A stretch of DNA of 64,000 nucleotides from NCBI GenBank assembly GCA_964646605.1, contig CAZYEX010000107.1:17807-81806 (forward strand), written 5' to 3'. Shown one piece after another: positions 51,666-59,636 of the stretch. Made by a program: the position numbers and the translations under genes. Positions within the stretch are counted from its first letter, which is position 1. Each line of letters starts with the position of its first letter. The notes under the pieces are model-generated. The model saw nothing but the letters and a program-made list of their open reading frames with translations, did not search any database and was not told the origin of the DNA. This stretch comes from SBAX01 sp964646605. Lineage in GTDB: Bacteria; Planctomycetota; Phycisphaerae; UBA1845.

Positions 51666-52400
51666 TTGCGGCGTACCCTGTCGGAGGTGCAAGCGAAACC
51701 GGTCATCCCACCGATCTGGCTGTTCGTCCGCTGGCTTGGAGCTTGGCGTCGCTCCGAAAGGTGGGAGTACTGGAACGGTTTTCGTAATAATCCTCGTTTT
51801 TGTCTGGTTAGTTCGCTGTGGCCCTTTAAGGACAAAGACGACCCGTGGACTGCGATTAGAAACCACCTTTCCTCTCGCACGGGGATTTCCGCCAAAGCAG
51901 TCGAGCGTTTCATGGTGGGTTGCACTGACGAAGGCGAGCCGAACGACGATGACACGTATACCCAGCGCGAGTTGCACCAGTGGTGGGAAAGCGGGCAAGG
52001 AACGGATGTGATCTACAGGTTCCAGCAGAACTACCCTGACCTCGCGAAGCTTGCGGACTTTCTGCCCAAAGTTCGGGAGGCCGATGTGAGAGCTGCGGCG
52101 GCAGTCGGAGTCAACGGACGGCGACGAAATGGAATCGGACGAAAGACGAAAAAGAGTCGAGGCCCGGAAAGAAGACTTACGGCGCCGCAGGAAGCGATGG
52201 TAGCTGCCATCGAAGACCACAAACTGAGCGTTCCCGATATTGCCAAGACGCGCGGATGCACGCATCAAGCAGTCTATCAGCTCTACGCTAGGGCGAAGAG
52301 GAACCCCGGCTACAAGAAACGGCGGTCGGTCAACCTGAGCGCCGCCAAACCCCTCCACTCCAACACCCGTCCCAAGTCTGACCGGGTCGACGACGAGTAG
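51666..52400 (+). CDS. hypothetical protein with C-terminal helix-turn-helix
   Basis: About 244 residues if it starts at TTG 51666; GTG 51687 is an alternative. I do not recognise the N-terminal part, which is rich in Trp and aromatic residues (WLFVRWLGAWRRSERWEYW). Residues about 165-210 (LTAPQEAMVAAIEDHKLSVPDIAKTRGCTHQAVYQLYARAK) form a helix-turn-helix like sigma region 4 or resolvase-type HTH domains. A basic tail follows. The coding sequence is less GC-rich than its neighbours, hinting at acquisition. It may regulate the divergent kelch gene. Confidence 0.6.
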   Translation: MRRTLSEVQAKPVIPPIWLFVRWLGAWRRSERWEYWNGFRNNPRFCLVSSLWPFKDKDDPWTAIRNHLSSRTGISAKAVERFMVGCTDEGEPNDDDTYTQRELHQWWESGQGTDVIYRFQQNYPDLAKLADFLPKVREADVRAAAAVGVNGRRRNGIGRKTKKSRGPERRLTAPQEAMVAAIEDHKLSVPDIAKTRGCTHQAVYQLYARAKRNPGYKKRRSVNLSAAKPLHSNTRPKSDRVDDE

Positions 52401-52406
52401 CGCCGG

Positions 52407-52536
52407 GATCAACATTTTTCAACATCCGAAATCAACGTTCCAGAAAAAATCCGCGCACTGAAAGGCCGCGTTCTGCCCCGACGGGAATGCGGTTTCCACG
52501 ATCAACGTGTCCGCGCACAGGGTCAAAATGTTGATC
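52407..52536. repeat. 130-bp element with 12-bp perfect terminal inverted repeats
   Basis: GATCAACATTTT at 52407-52418 is the exact reverse complement of AAAATGTTGATC at 52525-52536. Inside, TCAACGT and CCGCGCAC occur twice in direct order (52432 and 52451; 52502 and 52511). The element begins 7 bases after the HTH gene. It may be a small non-autonomous mobile element or a structured RNA. Confidence 0.5.
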
Positions 52537-52595
52537 GTTCGCGCCTGATTCTGAGGGCTGGCAATTGTGCGGTCCGACCGTGAAAGGGCGTAACG

Positions 52596-52826
52596 ATGAG
52601 TGAGTTGTTGACGGTGAAGGCCGTGGGCATGGCCATGCGGGTGATCGCATGGGCGATCGGCCAGGCGCGGGCGTTCTTGCGACGTTGGAGACGATCAGAG
52701 TGGGCATGGGAGGACCGCCGCGTGCGGGTGCGTACCCGCGACGTTAACGTGTCCGTAACGGTTGGGCCGCATCCGCCGCGCCGGCGGACTCGGCGGCGCA
52801 GACGACGGGGCCGGGACAGCGAATGA
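52596..52826 (+). CDS. small basic hypothetical protein (weak call)
   Basis: A possible 76-residue protein with AAAGGGC before ATG 52596. The N-terminal half has an amphipathic helix (TVKAVGMAMRVIAWAIGQARAFL) and the C-terminal 25 residues are mostly Arg. No family recognised. The Arg-rich tail may simply reflect GC-rich DNA. Confidence 0.35.
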   Translation: MSELLTVKAVGMAMRVIAWAIGQARAFLRRWRRSEWAWEDRRVRVRTRDVNVSVTVGPHPPRRRTRRRRRRGRDSE

Positions 52827-53011
52827 GGAAGCCCGAGGCTGGGGATAGAGCGCCGACCCTCACCCCGGCCGTCTCCCTCATAGGGCGAGGGGGACGAGTC
52901 GGATTCGTTCGGCGGCGATGGCTTGGGGGGCGGGGACTCGGACGGACCATGCCGGGCCGGTCAGTTCAAGAAGGCGGATCGCGCCGCAACAGGGCGCGAG
53001 CAACGGACCCT

Positions 53012-53209
53012 CTACGCCCCCACCGCGAAGTGCATCTCGTTGGCCTTCTCGACGACCTTGGACGCCCGGAGGACTTCGAAGCGCACGACCCCGCCGTCGT
53101 AGCCGTAATCCACCACCACGCCTTCGCGGACCTCGTCGCTTTCCTTGATGCGCGCCTCGCGCAGGCGAATGGTGAGCGTGTCCGTTTCCGGGTCGTAATG
53201 GACCTTCAT
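53012..53209 (-). CDS. DUF2283 family protein, probable antitoxin
   Basis: A 65-residue protein: MKVHYDPETDTLTIRLREA, then GVVVDYGYDGGVVRFEVLRAS. This is the complete DUF2283 pattern. DUF2283 genes usually sit beside DUF4258 genes, and the pair is thought to be a toxin-antitoxin module. Here the ATG overlaps the stop of the frameshifted DUF4258 gene (ATGA), with AAGGGGG upstream, so translational coupling is expected. Confidence 0.88.
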   Translation of the reverse strand: MKVHYDPETDTLTIRLREARIKESDEVREGVVVDYGYDGGVVRFEVLRASKVVEKANEMHFAVGA

Positions 53210-53477
53210 CGCTGAGCCCCCTTCAGGTAACGGGAAATTTGAGACGTCTTGTAGACTGTGATCACGACCGTTTCGTCTTCCGTGTGTTCGACGAGCACAC
53301 GAATCAGCATCTCCTGCTGGAGAACGTGACCATGGTATCGACGCAGTAGACCTCCCGCGCAGGTGGATCGGGGACGACGAGTTCCGGATTCGCCAAAGTC
53401 AACTCAGCCTCCGAGCGGTCGATCTCCCGCTCGGCCAGGTTCTTCACGGCGTGGTCCGCCCACCGGATTGACTTCAT
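53206..53477 (-). pseudogene. DUF4258-like gene broken by a -1 frameshift
   Basis: From ATG 53477 one frame gives MKSIRWADHAVKNLAEREID and continues to about PPAREV, then hits TGA at 53306-53304. The next frame carries on as RYHGHVLQQEMLIRVLVEHT, then TVVITVYKTSQISRYLKG, and stops at 53206 overlapping the DUF2283 ATG. The joined product has the DUF4258 layout (N-terminal DHA..+L..R.I, final 'ivVTVY.ts'). The span is 272 bases, one short of a multiple of three, so a single base is missing near the GCGCGGGAGG stretch. It is a real inactivating deletion or a sequencing error. Confidence 0.75.
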
Positions 53478-53514
53478 GGCGCGCCCGTCAGATCCGGCTT
53501 ACAGCGCCCTTGAT

Positions 53515-53709
53515 TTAGTGTTCGTGCTGCTCCGAAAAATCACGCGGCAGACCGCCGGGGCGGGCAAGCTTCCCGAGTTCAGCGAGTATGTCGTGGGCCA
53601 GTCCGTCCCCGAAGGACACCCTCACCGGAGTATCGGGCGGGATGTCCGCGGGCACCGCCTGATCCAAGACCACGCGCTTCCCGTCATGATGTCCGTTGAT
53701 GATCGTCAT
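53515..53709 (-). CDS. small antitoxin-like protein, possibly truncated
   Basis: A 64-residue protein: MTIINGHHDGKRVVLDQAVP then IPPDTPVRVSFGDG, the 'h.a.yDGk.ivld.pv.lp..t.v.V' N-terminus of AF2212/VapB-like small antitoxins. It ends DFSEQHEH followed by TAA. As I recall, planctomycete relatives continue His-Tyr-Leu after that point, so the TAA may replace a Tyr codon; the downstream codons IKGAVSRI stay open for eight more residues. It lies 37 bases before the DUF4258-like pseudogene on the same strand. No PIN toxin is adjacent. Confidence 0.55.
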   Translation of the reverse strand: MTIINGHHDGKRVVLDQAVPADIPPDTPVRVSFGDGLAHDILAELGKLARPGGLPRDFSEQHEH

Positions 53710-54254
53710 GGGCTTCGTTCTCCACTTGTTTCGGCCAACCTACGGTTTCGGGCTTCCATTTACAAGTTCCACCTTGTGTGCCTAGCGGCGGTGGGCGGGC
53801 TTCGCGATTGGACGCCTCAGTCCCTTTCGCGGTTCGGATGCCTCGCGCCGGGTTGAAATGCCCCCCGACCCGCCGCGATCCCCGTCGCCCCCCGCCCCAG
53901 CCCCTTCCCGCCTCTTCCCAGCCGATGGTCTTCAACCTCGCACTTCGAACTTTGAACTTCAATCTGCCGCCCCCGCGTCCCCAGCACTCCGCCTTCGCCA
54001 TCCACCAACCCTCCTCCTGCCCTCCCCGGCCACTAGCTCGCCCTTGCCCTTGCCCCTCTTTGAACTTTGAACTTCGCACTTTGAACTTCGAAGCTCGATC
54101 TCCCGCCTTCATTCGCCATTCGACAATTGGTAATTCGTAACTGGTAATTCGTAATTCCCCCGCCGCGTGATCGCCCGATCACGCGCCTTCCACCGAGCGC
54201 CCTCCAAGTTATAGGGATAGAGCGCCGCAAAGCGCCGAATAGGAGGAATCGCCG
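53710..54254. other. gene-free region with AT-rich tandem-like repeats
   Basis: No gene seen. Between 53935 and 54095 there are degenerate CTTTGAACTTCGAAC units, in 54123-54158 GGTAATTCGTAA-type units, then the 47-bp palindromic repeat (54166-54212) and a GGGATAGAGCGCCG unit (54215-54229; also at 52842-52855 and, in part, 47839). Confidence 0.65.
54166..54212 (-). repeat. 47-bp repeat with CGTGATC/GATCACG palindrome, copy 2
   Basis: The reverse complement of 40695-40741 with a few mismatches. The palindrome is at 54166-54183. It stands 43 bases before the 54,255 gene. Confidence 0.8.
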
Positions 54255-55079
54255 ATGCCCAAAATCGTCTCCCCTCGCCAACGCACCGCCAACCGCCGCA
54301 ACGCCCGCCAATCCACCGGCCCCAAGACCCAAGGCGGCAAGGCCCGCTCCGCCCGCAATTCCCTCCGCCACGGCCTCCTCTCCGCCCAGGTCGTCGTCGC
54401 CGTCGGCGACGGCGCCGAACGCCCCGAAGAGTTCCAGGCCCTCCTCGACGTCCTCCTCGAACAGTTCGACCCCCGCGACGTGATCGAGCAGGCCCTCGTC
54501 CAACGCGTCGCCGCCTGTTTCTGGCGCCTCCGCCGCGCCCAACGCTTCGAGGTCGGCGCTCTCCGCCAATCCCTCGATGAATGTCAAGACGACGACAGTC
54601 CCGAACACGACGAGCTCGCCCGCGTGCAGGGAGAGCTCAACCACGCCCGAGACCTGCGCCGGCAGCGCGCCGACGACTTGCAGTTCGTCCAGACCCTGAA
54701 CCTCGACGATCCCCGCGTGCTCGCCGACGCCCGGCCCATGCTCGACCAGCTCGAGACCCGCTATTCCGGCGCCGTCTGGAAACTGCCCGCCCCGCAGATG
54801 CGCGAAGTCCTCCTCCGCGAACTCCCCAAGTGGATCCGCGAGTACGACGAACAGGAGATTCCCGCCCTCCAGCGCCGCCTCGTCGAGGCCCGAAAGTACC
54901 GCCGCCTCCGCCTCGAACGCCGCGCCCTCACCGCCGCCCTCCCCGCTCCCGACGAAGTTCTCAAGCTCGTCCGCTACGAAAACATGCTCGACCGCCAGCT
55001 CCACCGCGCCCTCGCCCAACTTCAGCGCCGCCGCAAACCCCAACCGCTCGATCACGCCCCCAAGGAGGAACCGCAATAA
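54255..55079 (+). CDS. planctomycete 'ANRRNA-STGPKT' family protein
   Basis: A 274-residue protein that opens with RQRTANRRNARQSTGPKTQG, GKARSARNSLRHGLLSA, the signature of a family I know as frequent and multicopy in planctomycete genomes, function unknown. The rest is almost all helix with many Arg, Glu and Leu residues (IEQALVQRVAACFWRLRRAQRFE, ELPKWIREYDEQEIPALQRR). AGGAGG stands before the ATG. It is flanked by dispersed repeats on both sides (54123-54229 and 55082-55100), and codon use is very GC-rich. The basic N-terminus suggests nucleic-acid binding. A mobile or repeat-associated origin is inference. Confidence 0.75.
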   Translation: MPKIVSPRQRTANRRNARQSTGPKTQGGKARSARNSLRHGLLSAQVVVAVGDGAERPEEFQALLDVLLEQFDPRDVIEQALVQRVAACFWRLRRAQRFEVGALRQSLDECQDDDSPEHDELARVQGELNHARDLRRQRADDLQFVQTLNLDDPRVLADARPMLDQLETRYSGAVWKLPAPQMREVLLRELPKWIREYDEQEIPALQRRLVEARKYRRLRLERRALTAALPAPDEVLKLVRYENMLDRQLHRALAQLQRRRKPQPLDHAPKEEPQ

Positions 55080-55081
55080 AG

Positions 55082-55100
55082 AAGATACCAAACGAACCCA
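55082..55100 (+). repeat. AGATACCAAACGAA repeat, copy 2
   Basis: AAGATACCAAACGAACCCA begins 2 bases after the stop of the 54,255 gene. The other copy is at 40512-40530 in inverted orientation. Confidence 0.75.
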
Positions 55101-55148
55101 TTGGCGTGCCTCACTTTACGCCCCAGGATGCTTTTGGGGTTGGACGCT

Positions 55149-55931
55149 TCAGGCCGTGAAGCGTAGCCCGTCGTACGCCAGTTCCATTCCGTGGGGCAAC
55201 GTGCGGTTCGTTTCCGCGTGGGCGAGTTCGTGGGTCATGTGCGTGAAGTAGGTGCGCTCCGCGCCCACCTGACGGGCGATCGCCACGGCCTGGTCCACGC
55301 TCAGGTGCGTGGGGTGGGGTTTGGGTCGCAGGGCGTCGAGGATCAGAACCCGCACGCCCGCCAGCAGCGCCAAGGAATCCGGCGGGATCTCGCTGCAATC
55401 CGTGCAATAGGCGAACCGGCCGAAGCGAAAACCCAGTACCGGCATGGGGCCGTGCAGGAGCGGAATGGGCACGACCGTCGCCTCGCCCACCGAGAACGGC
55501 TCGGCGTCGATGGTCCGCAATTCGAGGGCCGGACGGCTGTGCGGCGAGTCCGCCGCGGGATCGAAGGCGTAGGCATACATGCGCCGCAGGGCCTCCAACG
55601 TCCGCGTAGTGCCGTAGCATGGCATCGTCTTTTTCATCAACCAGTTGAAGCGCCGCACGTCGTCCAGGCCCATCACGTGGTCCGCGTGATGATGAGTGAA
55701 GAGCACCGCGTCCACCGCGTCGATGCCGTGCGCGAGGCATTGGATGCGCAGCTCCGGAGTCGCGTCCACCAGCATCCGCACGCCGCCCATGCGAACGAAA
55801 ATGCCCGGACGGGTCCGCCGATCGCGCGGGTCCTCCGATCGGCACACGGCGCAGCGGCATCCGATCATCGGCACCCCGTGCGAGGTCCCGGTCCCCAGTA
55901 CGACGACTTCGACATCAAGGTCTCGGCTCAC
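55149..55931 (-). CDS. metallo-beta-lactamase-fold hydrolase, PhnP-like
   Basis: A 260-residue MBL-fold enzyme; GTG 55931 starts just before VEVVVLGTGTSHGVPM. The metal site motif is THHHADHVMGLDD (HxHxDH), with later ligands in LHGPMP, CTDCSE and the final THMTHELAH. An extra Cys cluster, GCRCAVCRSEDPRDRRTRPG, is the structural zinc site of PhnP and related cyclic phosphodiesterases. PhnP cleaves phosphoribosyl 1,2-cyclic phosphate in phosphonate breakdown; no phn gene is here, so another cyclic phosphate or nucleotide substrate is possible. It is divergent from the foldase gene. Confidence 0.88.
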   Translation of the reverse strand: MSRDLDVEVVVLGTGTSHGVPMIGCRCAVCRSEDPRDRRTRPGIFVRMGGVRMLVDATPELRIQCLAHGIDAVDAVLFTHHHADHVMGLDDVRRFNWLMKKTMPCYGTTRTLEALRRMYAYAFDPAADSPHSRPALELRTIDAEPFSVGEATVVPIPLLHGPMPVLGFRFGRFAYCTDCSEIPPDSLALLAGVRVLILDALRPKPHPTHLSVDQAVAIARQVGAERTYFTHMTHELAHAETNRTLPHGMELAYDGLRFTA

Positions 55932-56099
55932 GCCCGCATCCCGTCTTTTCGCGATGGCGCATGGTATGCACTCCCCCGGCCGCCTACCAATCGAAACACG
56001 GTCCCGGTCGTTGACGGACAACGCATCCGTCGCTACGTTGCGCGAACGATTGCGCAATGGCGCACCCCCTTTGGTTGGCGTGGAATGGTCGATCCACCA

Positions 56100-57146
56100 A
56101 TGAAGCCGTTGTGGTTTTGTGGAATGACGGCGGCGCTGTGGACCGGCGGCTGTCAATCGGCCACCCAGCCCTCCGCGAAGTCCGTCTCCTCCGCATGGGC
56201 CCAGCGCCACGCGCCCCTTCCGCCCGCCGCTGCAAACGCCACCGAGCATCGCCGCACGGATCACTCCCCCGCCCCGCCCGAGACGATTGCCGTCGTCGGA
56301 GACGCCGCAATTTCCCGCGGGCAACTCGTCGACCTTCTTCTGCGCGGGCATGGGGCCGCGGTCTTGGAACAATTGATCGCCTTGCGCGCGGCGCAGAGCC
56401 TCGCCGCCTCGAAGGGATTGGAGGTCAAGGAATCCGACGTCGATCGTGAATATGAACTCGCTCTCCGAAGATTGTCGAATCCGCTGCCGTCCGTTGCGTC
56501 CGGTCCCTTGGACCGCTCCGCGGCCGAACGTACGCTCGACGCCGTCCTCAGCGAGCGGAACATTTCCCGCGAGGAGTTCCTTACCACCCTTCGCCGCAAC
56601 GCCTACCTCCGAAAAATCGTCGACGGCGAGCTTCGTGTGACCGAGGAACAGGTCCGCGCCGAGTTCGACCGACGGTTCGGCGAACGAGTCCAAGTGCGCC
56701 ACATTCAATTGGGCAGCGCCGCGGAGGCAGCGCGCGTGCAGGATCGGCTGGCCTCGGGCGAGGACTTCGCCGACCTCGCTCGGCGCTACAGCGCCAATTC
56801 GGCCGGCGTCGCCCAGGGCGGACTGCTCGATCCCTTCTCCAGTGCCGATGAGGATGTGCCCGAGGCCTTTCGCCGCGCGGCGTTCGCGCTCGCCCCCGGA
56901 CAGGTTTCCGGCGTCGTTCGTGCCGGAGAATGGCACCATCTCATCAAGCTGGAACGCCGAATCCCCCGTGAGGAGAAGGACCTCGACTCGGCCCGCGAGG
57001 AATTGACCCGTTCGCTTCGTGATCGGCTTGCGGACGTGAACATGCGCGCACGCTACGAGCAATTGCTTCGTGACGCCCGGCTGGAGATCCGCGACCCCGT
57101 CCTCCGCGAAGCCTATCAACGCCGAGCGGCTCGACGTGCGCCGTGA
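56100..57146 (+). CDS. parvulin-type peptidyl-prolyl isomerase lipoprotein (PrsA/SurA-like)
   Basis: A 348-residue foldase. ATG 56100 gives a short lipoprotein signal (LWFCGMTAALWTGGC), so the open frame upstream is not used. Residues about 65-190 resemble the SurA/PrsA N-terminal chaperone helices (VVGDAAISRGQLVDLLL, ALRAAQSLAASKGLEV). A parvulin domain runs from about 195 to 290: VRHIQLGSAAEAARVQDRLASGEDFADLARRYS, AGVAQGGLLDPFSS, FALAPGQVSGVV and WHHLIKLERR. It should catalyse prolyl isomerisation of exported proteins in the periplasm, anchored by its Cys. A helical tail follows. Confidence 0.9.
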   Translation: MKPLWFCGMTAALWTGGCQSATQPSAKSVSSAWAQRHAPLPPAAANATEHRRTDHSPAPPETIAVVGDAAISRGQLVDLLLRGHGAAVLEQLIALRAAQSLAASKGLEVKESDVDREYELALRRLSNPLPSVASGPLDRSAAERTLDAVLSERNISREEFLTTLRRNAYLRKIVDGELRVTEEQVRAEFDRRFGERVQVRHIQLGSAAEAARVQDRLASGEDFADLARRYSANSAGVAQGGLLDPFSSADEDVPEAFRRAAFALAPGQVSGVVRAGEWHHLIKLERRIPREEKDLDSAREELTRSLRDRLADVNMRARYEQLLRDARLEIRDPVLREAYQRRAARRAP

Positions 57147-57155
57147 CGTGATGCC

Positions 57156-58451
57156 TCACGGTCTAGAACCGGTCGACGATCCGACCGTCCGGCGCTTCCG
57201 CAGGGCGAGTTCCGGCGCCTCCCGGATACAGGTCGCCAGGATGCCCCACGCTTGTTGCATCACGCGGCCAAAACTCCGCACCAGTCGTCCACGCGCTTCG
57301 CCGACGTCCGCAAATCCCTCCGCGCCGGGCGTGAGCCGTTCCCAGTTATGAAACAGTCGTCCCCAAGGGCTGTGCAGTGCCTCGCGCACCCGCGTGCGAC
57401 CAAAGATGGGATACCAAAACCAGTCGTGGTACAGGACGCTGGCAATGTACGCCCACGGCGCCAGCCATGTTTTCAACGACCACTCCAGGACACGCTTGAG
57501 TCGCCCCCAATAAATGGCGTGCTGCATATTGGCCGCAAAAGTCATCCGCTTGAACGGGCCGACGAAACCCCAATTCTCCTCCGCAACCTCCACATCGCCT
57601 ACAACCTCCATTTCTCGCGTGTCGCCGCACCCCAACCCGCGTTCGTGGGCCAGACGAATGAACTTCACGTCGCGCAACGGATCGAAGCCCATCAGTTTCG
57701 CCGCCAGCGCATCAATGGCCACCTGGTCCGCCGACGCCAACAGTACATTCTTCACATAGGGGATCATACATCGCGGACCCGGACCGTCCCCCGCGAAAGT
57801 CCCATCCATCACCGCGAAAACCCCTCGGTGAATCTTCAGTTGGATCATCAGCAGATCGACCAAGGTTTCGTGTATGACGGGGTGCGTCCAATGTCGATGT
57901 TCATTGAGCAACCCTCCGAAGGCGTTCTTCATCGCTCCGGTCATCGTCGTGAAAACATGCGTCTTCACTGTCGGCAAATGGATGATATTGGCGCCCAGGA
58001 ATCGTTTGGGAATACAAAACCCCTTCGGATATACATCATTGAGGCAAAGAAACCGATCCGCGAGCTCCCCGACGGCGTCACGGATGTGAATCCATTCGAT
58101 GTCGGGTTCGTACAAATGGACATTGGCCAGCTTGTGCGCTTCAATGACATTCAGTTGCTTGTTCTCGCGCTCACCCAGGCGCGCGTCGATCACCACGGTC
58201 CGATTGTGGCAGGCGTGAATGCGCGTTGCGTCATATCCGTCGCGTTTCATGGCCCGGATCACGCCTTCCAACTGCCAGGGCGTGGTCGACGTCGCCGGGT
58301 AGAAGAAATGCCAACTGATGTTGACCTTCAGCGACGTGGGAGCGTCCTTAGCCACAATCTCCTGATACCCTGCGAGGTTCATCAGGCGATGATAGTCCTC
58401 CAGCACGGTCTGCGGCGAGGTGCGGACGATCGCGACGCGGGAACGAAACAT
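57156..58451 (-). CDS. DUF362 family protein
   Basis: A 431-residue protein of the DUF362 family (PF04015). Typical parts are SLKVNISWHFFYPATSTTPW, IHLPTVKTHVFTTMTGAMKNAFGG, FAVMDGTFAGDGPGPR and LLASADQVAIDALAAKLMGFD. Function is not established; some DUF362 proteins carry ferredoxin domains, but this one has no Cys cluster and instead has a hydrophobic C-terminal region (LAPWAYIASVLYHDWFWYP) that may associate with the membrane. The ATG directly follows a long repeat array with no ribosome site. It converges with the foldase gene at 9 bases. Confidence 0.85.
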   Translation of the reverse strand: MFRSRVAIVRTSPQTVLEDYHRLMNLAGYQEIVAKDAPTSLKVNISWHFFYPATSTTPWQLEGVIRAMKRDGYDATRIHACHNRTVVIDARLGERENKQLNVIEAHKLANVHLYEPDIEWIHIRDAVGELADRFLCLNDVYPKGFCIPKRFLGANIIHLPTVKTHVFTTMTGAMKNAFGGLLNEHRHWTHPVIHETLVDLLMIQLKIHRGVFAVMDGTFAGDGPGPRCMIPYVKNVLLASADQVAIDALAAKLMGFDPLRDVKFIRLAHERGLGCGDTREMEVVGDVEVAEENWGFVGPFKRMTFAANMQHAIYWGRLKRVLEWSLKTWLAPWAYIASVLYHDWFWYPIFGRTRVREALHSPWGRLFHNWERLTPGAEGFADVGEARGRLVRSFGRVMQQAWGILATCIREAPELALRKRRTVGSSTGSRP

Positions 58452-58454
58452 AGG

Positions 58455-58578
58455 ACAATTACCAATTACCAATGACCAATGACCAATGACCAACCTCCAA
58501 TTACCAAGCGCATCGTCGATGCATTGGCGTTATCAGTCATTGGTAATTGGTAATTGGTAATTGGTAATTGGTAATTGG
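58455..58578. repeat. large inverted repeat of ATTACCAATGACC units
   Basis: Left arm 58455-58505 (CAATTACCAATTACCAATGA and onward) and right arm 58537-58578 (TCATTGGTAATTGGTAATTG and onward) can pair over about 40 bases. The loop holds a GCATCG-T-CGATGC palindrome. It fills the gap between the UbiA and DUF362 genes. Confidence 0.85.
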
Positions 58579-58607
58579 CCATTTTCGATTTCCTCCAAGG
58601 TCCCAAG

Positions 58608-59597
58608 TCAAGGCATTGTCGCAACCGGCGCACTACCACCCGTCCCAAAGAGTACGCTTTGATACGCAATGCCCAGCGCCGCTGCGGCCCAGAGCAGGAT
58701 CGCCAGGAGCATGGCCCGGTCCTTGAGGACAATTTCAGTGGGGCCGCTGTAGACGCCAAGCTCCGTCAACATGGCGAATCGAAAAACGCCGTACACCACC
58801 AGCGGCAATGTATAGAACAAATGTTGTTTCGGGAACGGCGACGGGTGCGCGCCCACGTCGAGGGTATACAGCAGGAATGTGATCACCGCGATCCCCGCGG
58901 AAACAGACAGCAAATGGGTCAACAAATCCGGCGTGTAGCGGATGAGCGTGCGACGATGCTTCCCGATTTCCTCGGCATTGCCGATCATGGCGATTTCGCA
59001 GCGTCGCTTGCCGAACCCCATGAACAGACAGAGCGTGAATACACAGGCAATCAACCATTCCGACGTCGGCACTCCGACCGCGACGGAACCGGCGAACGCC
59101 CGCAGCACAAACCCCACGGACACGATGATGACATCGAGGATCACCCGGCGTTTCAGGGCCAAGGAATAGGCGAGAGTCAGAAGCAGGTATGCGATGACCA
59201 CGCCGGCGACCCGCGTCGACACCAACAGAGCGCTGAGACCGATCGCCCCCAGCGCCAGCCCGGCGCTCATCGCCAAAGCCGACTTCGGATGGATCGCCCC
59301 GCGGGCCACGGGACGATTTCGTTTTGTCGGATGCTTGGCGTCGGCGACGCGATCTACCACGTCGTTCAGCGCGTAGGTGGCGCTCGCCGCCATGCAGAAC
59401 GCAACAACGGTCAACCCGACATTTCGTAGCGAGCCCAACGACGCCAGCTTCAGCCCCGCCGCCGGTCCGGCGAGCACCACCACGTTCTTCACCCACTGCG
59501 AAGGGCGAAGCAGCTCGACGTAGTCGCCGATCGAGACCATCGTGGACGCACCCTGCCGCACCACCGCCTCCCTCGCCGTCGTTCGCGTTGAATTCAC
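58608..59597 (-). CDS. UbiA-family prenyltransferase, decaprenyl-phosphate phosphoribosyltransferase-like
   Basis: Up to 329 residues (GTG 59597; ATG 59540 would give 310). Eight to nine membrane helices. The first Asp-rich motif is NDVVDRVADAKHPTKRNRPVA, the NDxxDxxxD-KxxRP form seen in phosphoribosyl transferases that make decaprenylphosphoryl-phosphoribose; a second one is LDVIIVSVGFVLRAFAG. The N-terminal LRPSQWVKN is also characteristic of that subgroup. It may transfer a phosphoribosyl group to a polyprenyl phosphate for cell-envelope sugars. A polyprenyl synthase is at 23 kb. It follows gcvH by 39 bases on the same strand. Confidence 0.9.
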   Translation of the reverse strand: MNSTRTTAREAVVRQGASTMVSIGDYVELLRPSQWVKNVVVLAGPAAGLKLASLGSLRNVGLTVVAFCMAASATYALNDVVDRVADAKHPTKRNRPVARGAIHPKSALAMSAGLALGAIGLSALLVSTRVAGVVIAYLLLTLAYSLALKRRVILDVIIVSVGFVLRAFAGSVAVGVPTSEWLIACVFTLCLFMGFGKRRCEIAMIGNAEEIGKHRRTLIRYTPDLLTHLLSVSAGIAVITFLLYTLDVGAHPSPFPKQHLFYTLPLVVYGVFRFAMLTELGVYSGPTEIVLKDRAMLLAILLWAAAALGIAYQSVLFGTGGSAPVATMP

Positions 59598-59636
59598 CGA
59601 ATCCCCATCCGAGCCGTCGCGGCGCGCACGTTCGTG

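Noticed and set aside
52432..52707. Minus-strand frame of 91 codons across the inverted-repeat element
   Set aside because: No ribosome site, no recognisable domain, and it runs through the inverted-repeat element.
53684..54140. Open frames on both strands at 53.7-54.1 kb
   Set aside because: They translate degenerate CTTTGAACTTC-type repeats and have no start context.
58455..58578. Repeat array considered as a CRISPR
   Set aside because: Units are 7-13 bases, not 24-40, there are no regular unique spacers, and no cas gene is present.
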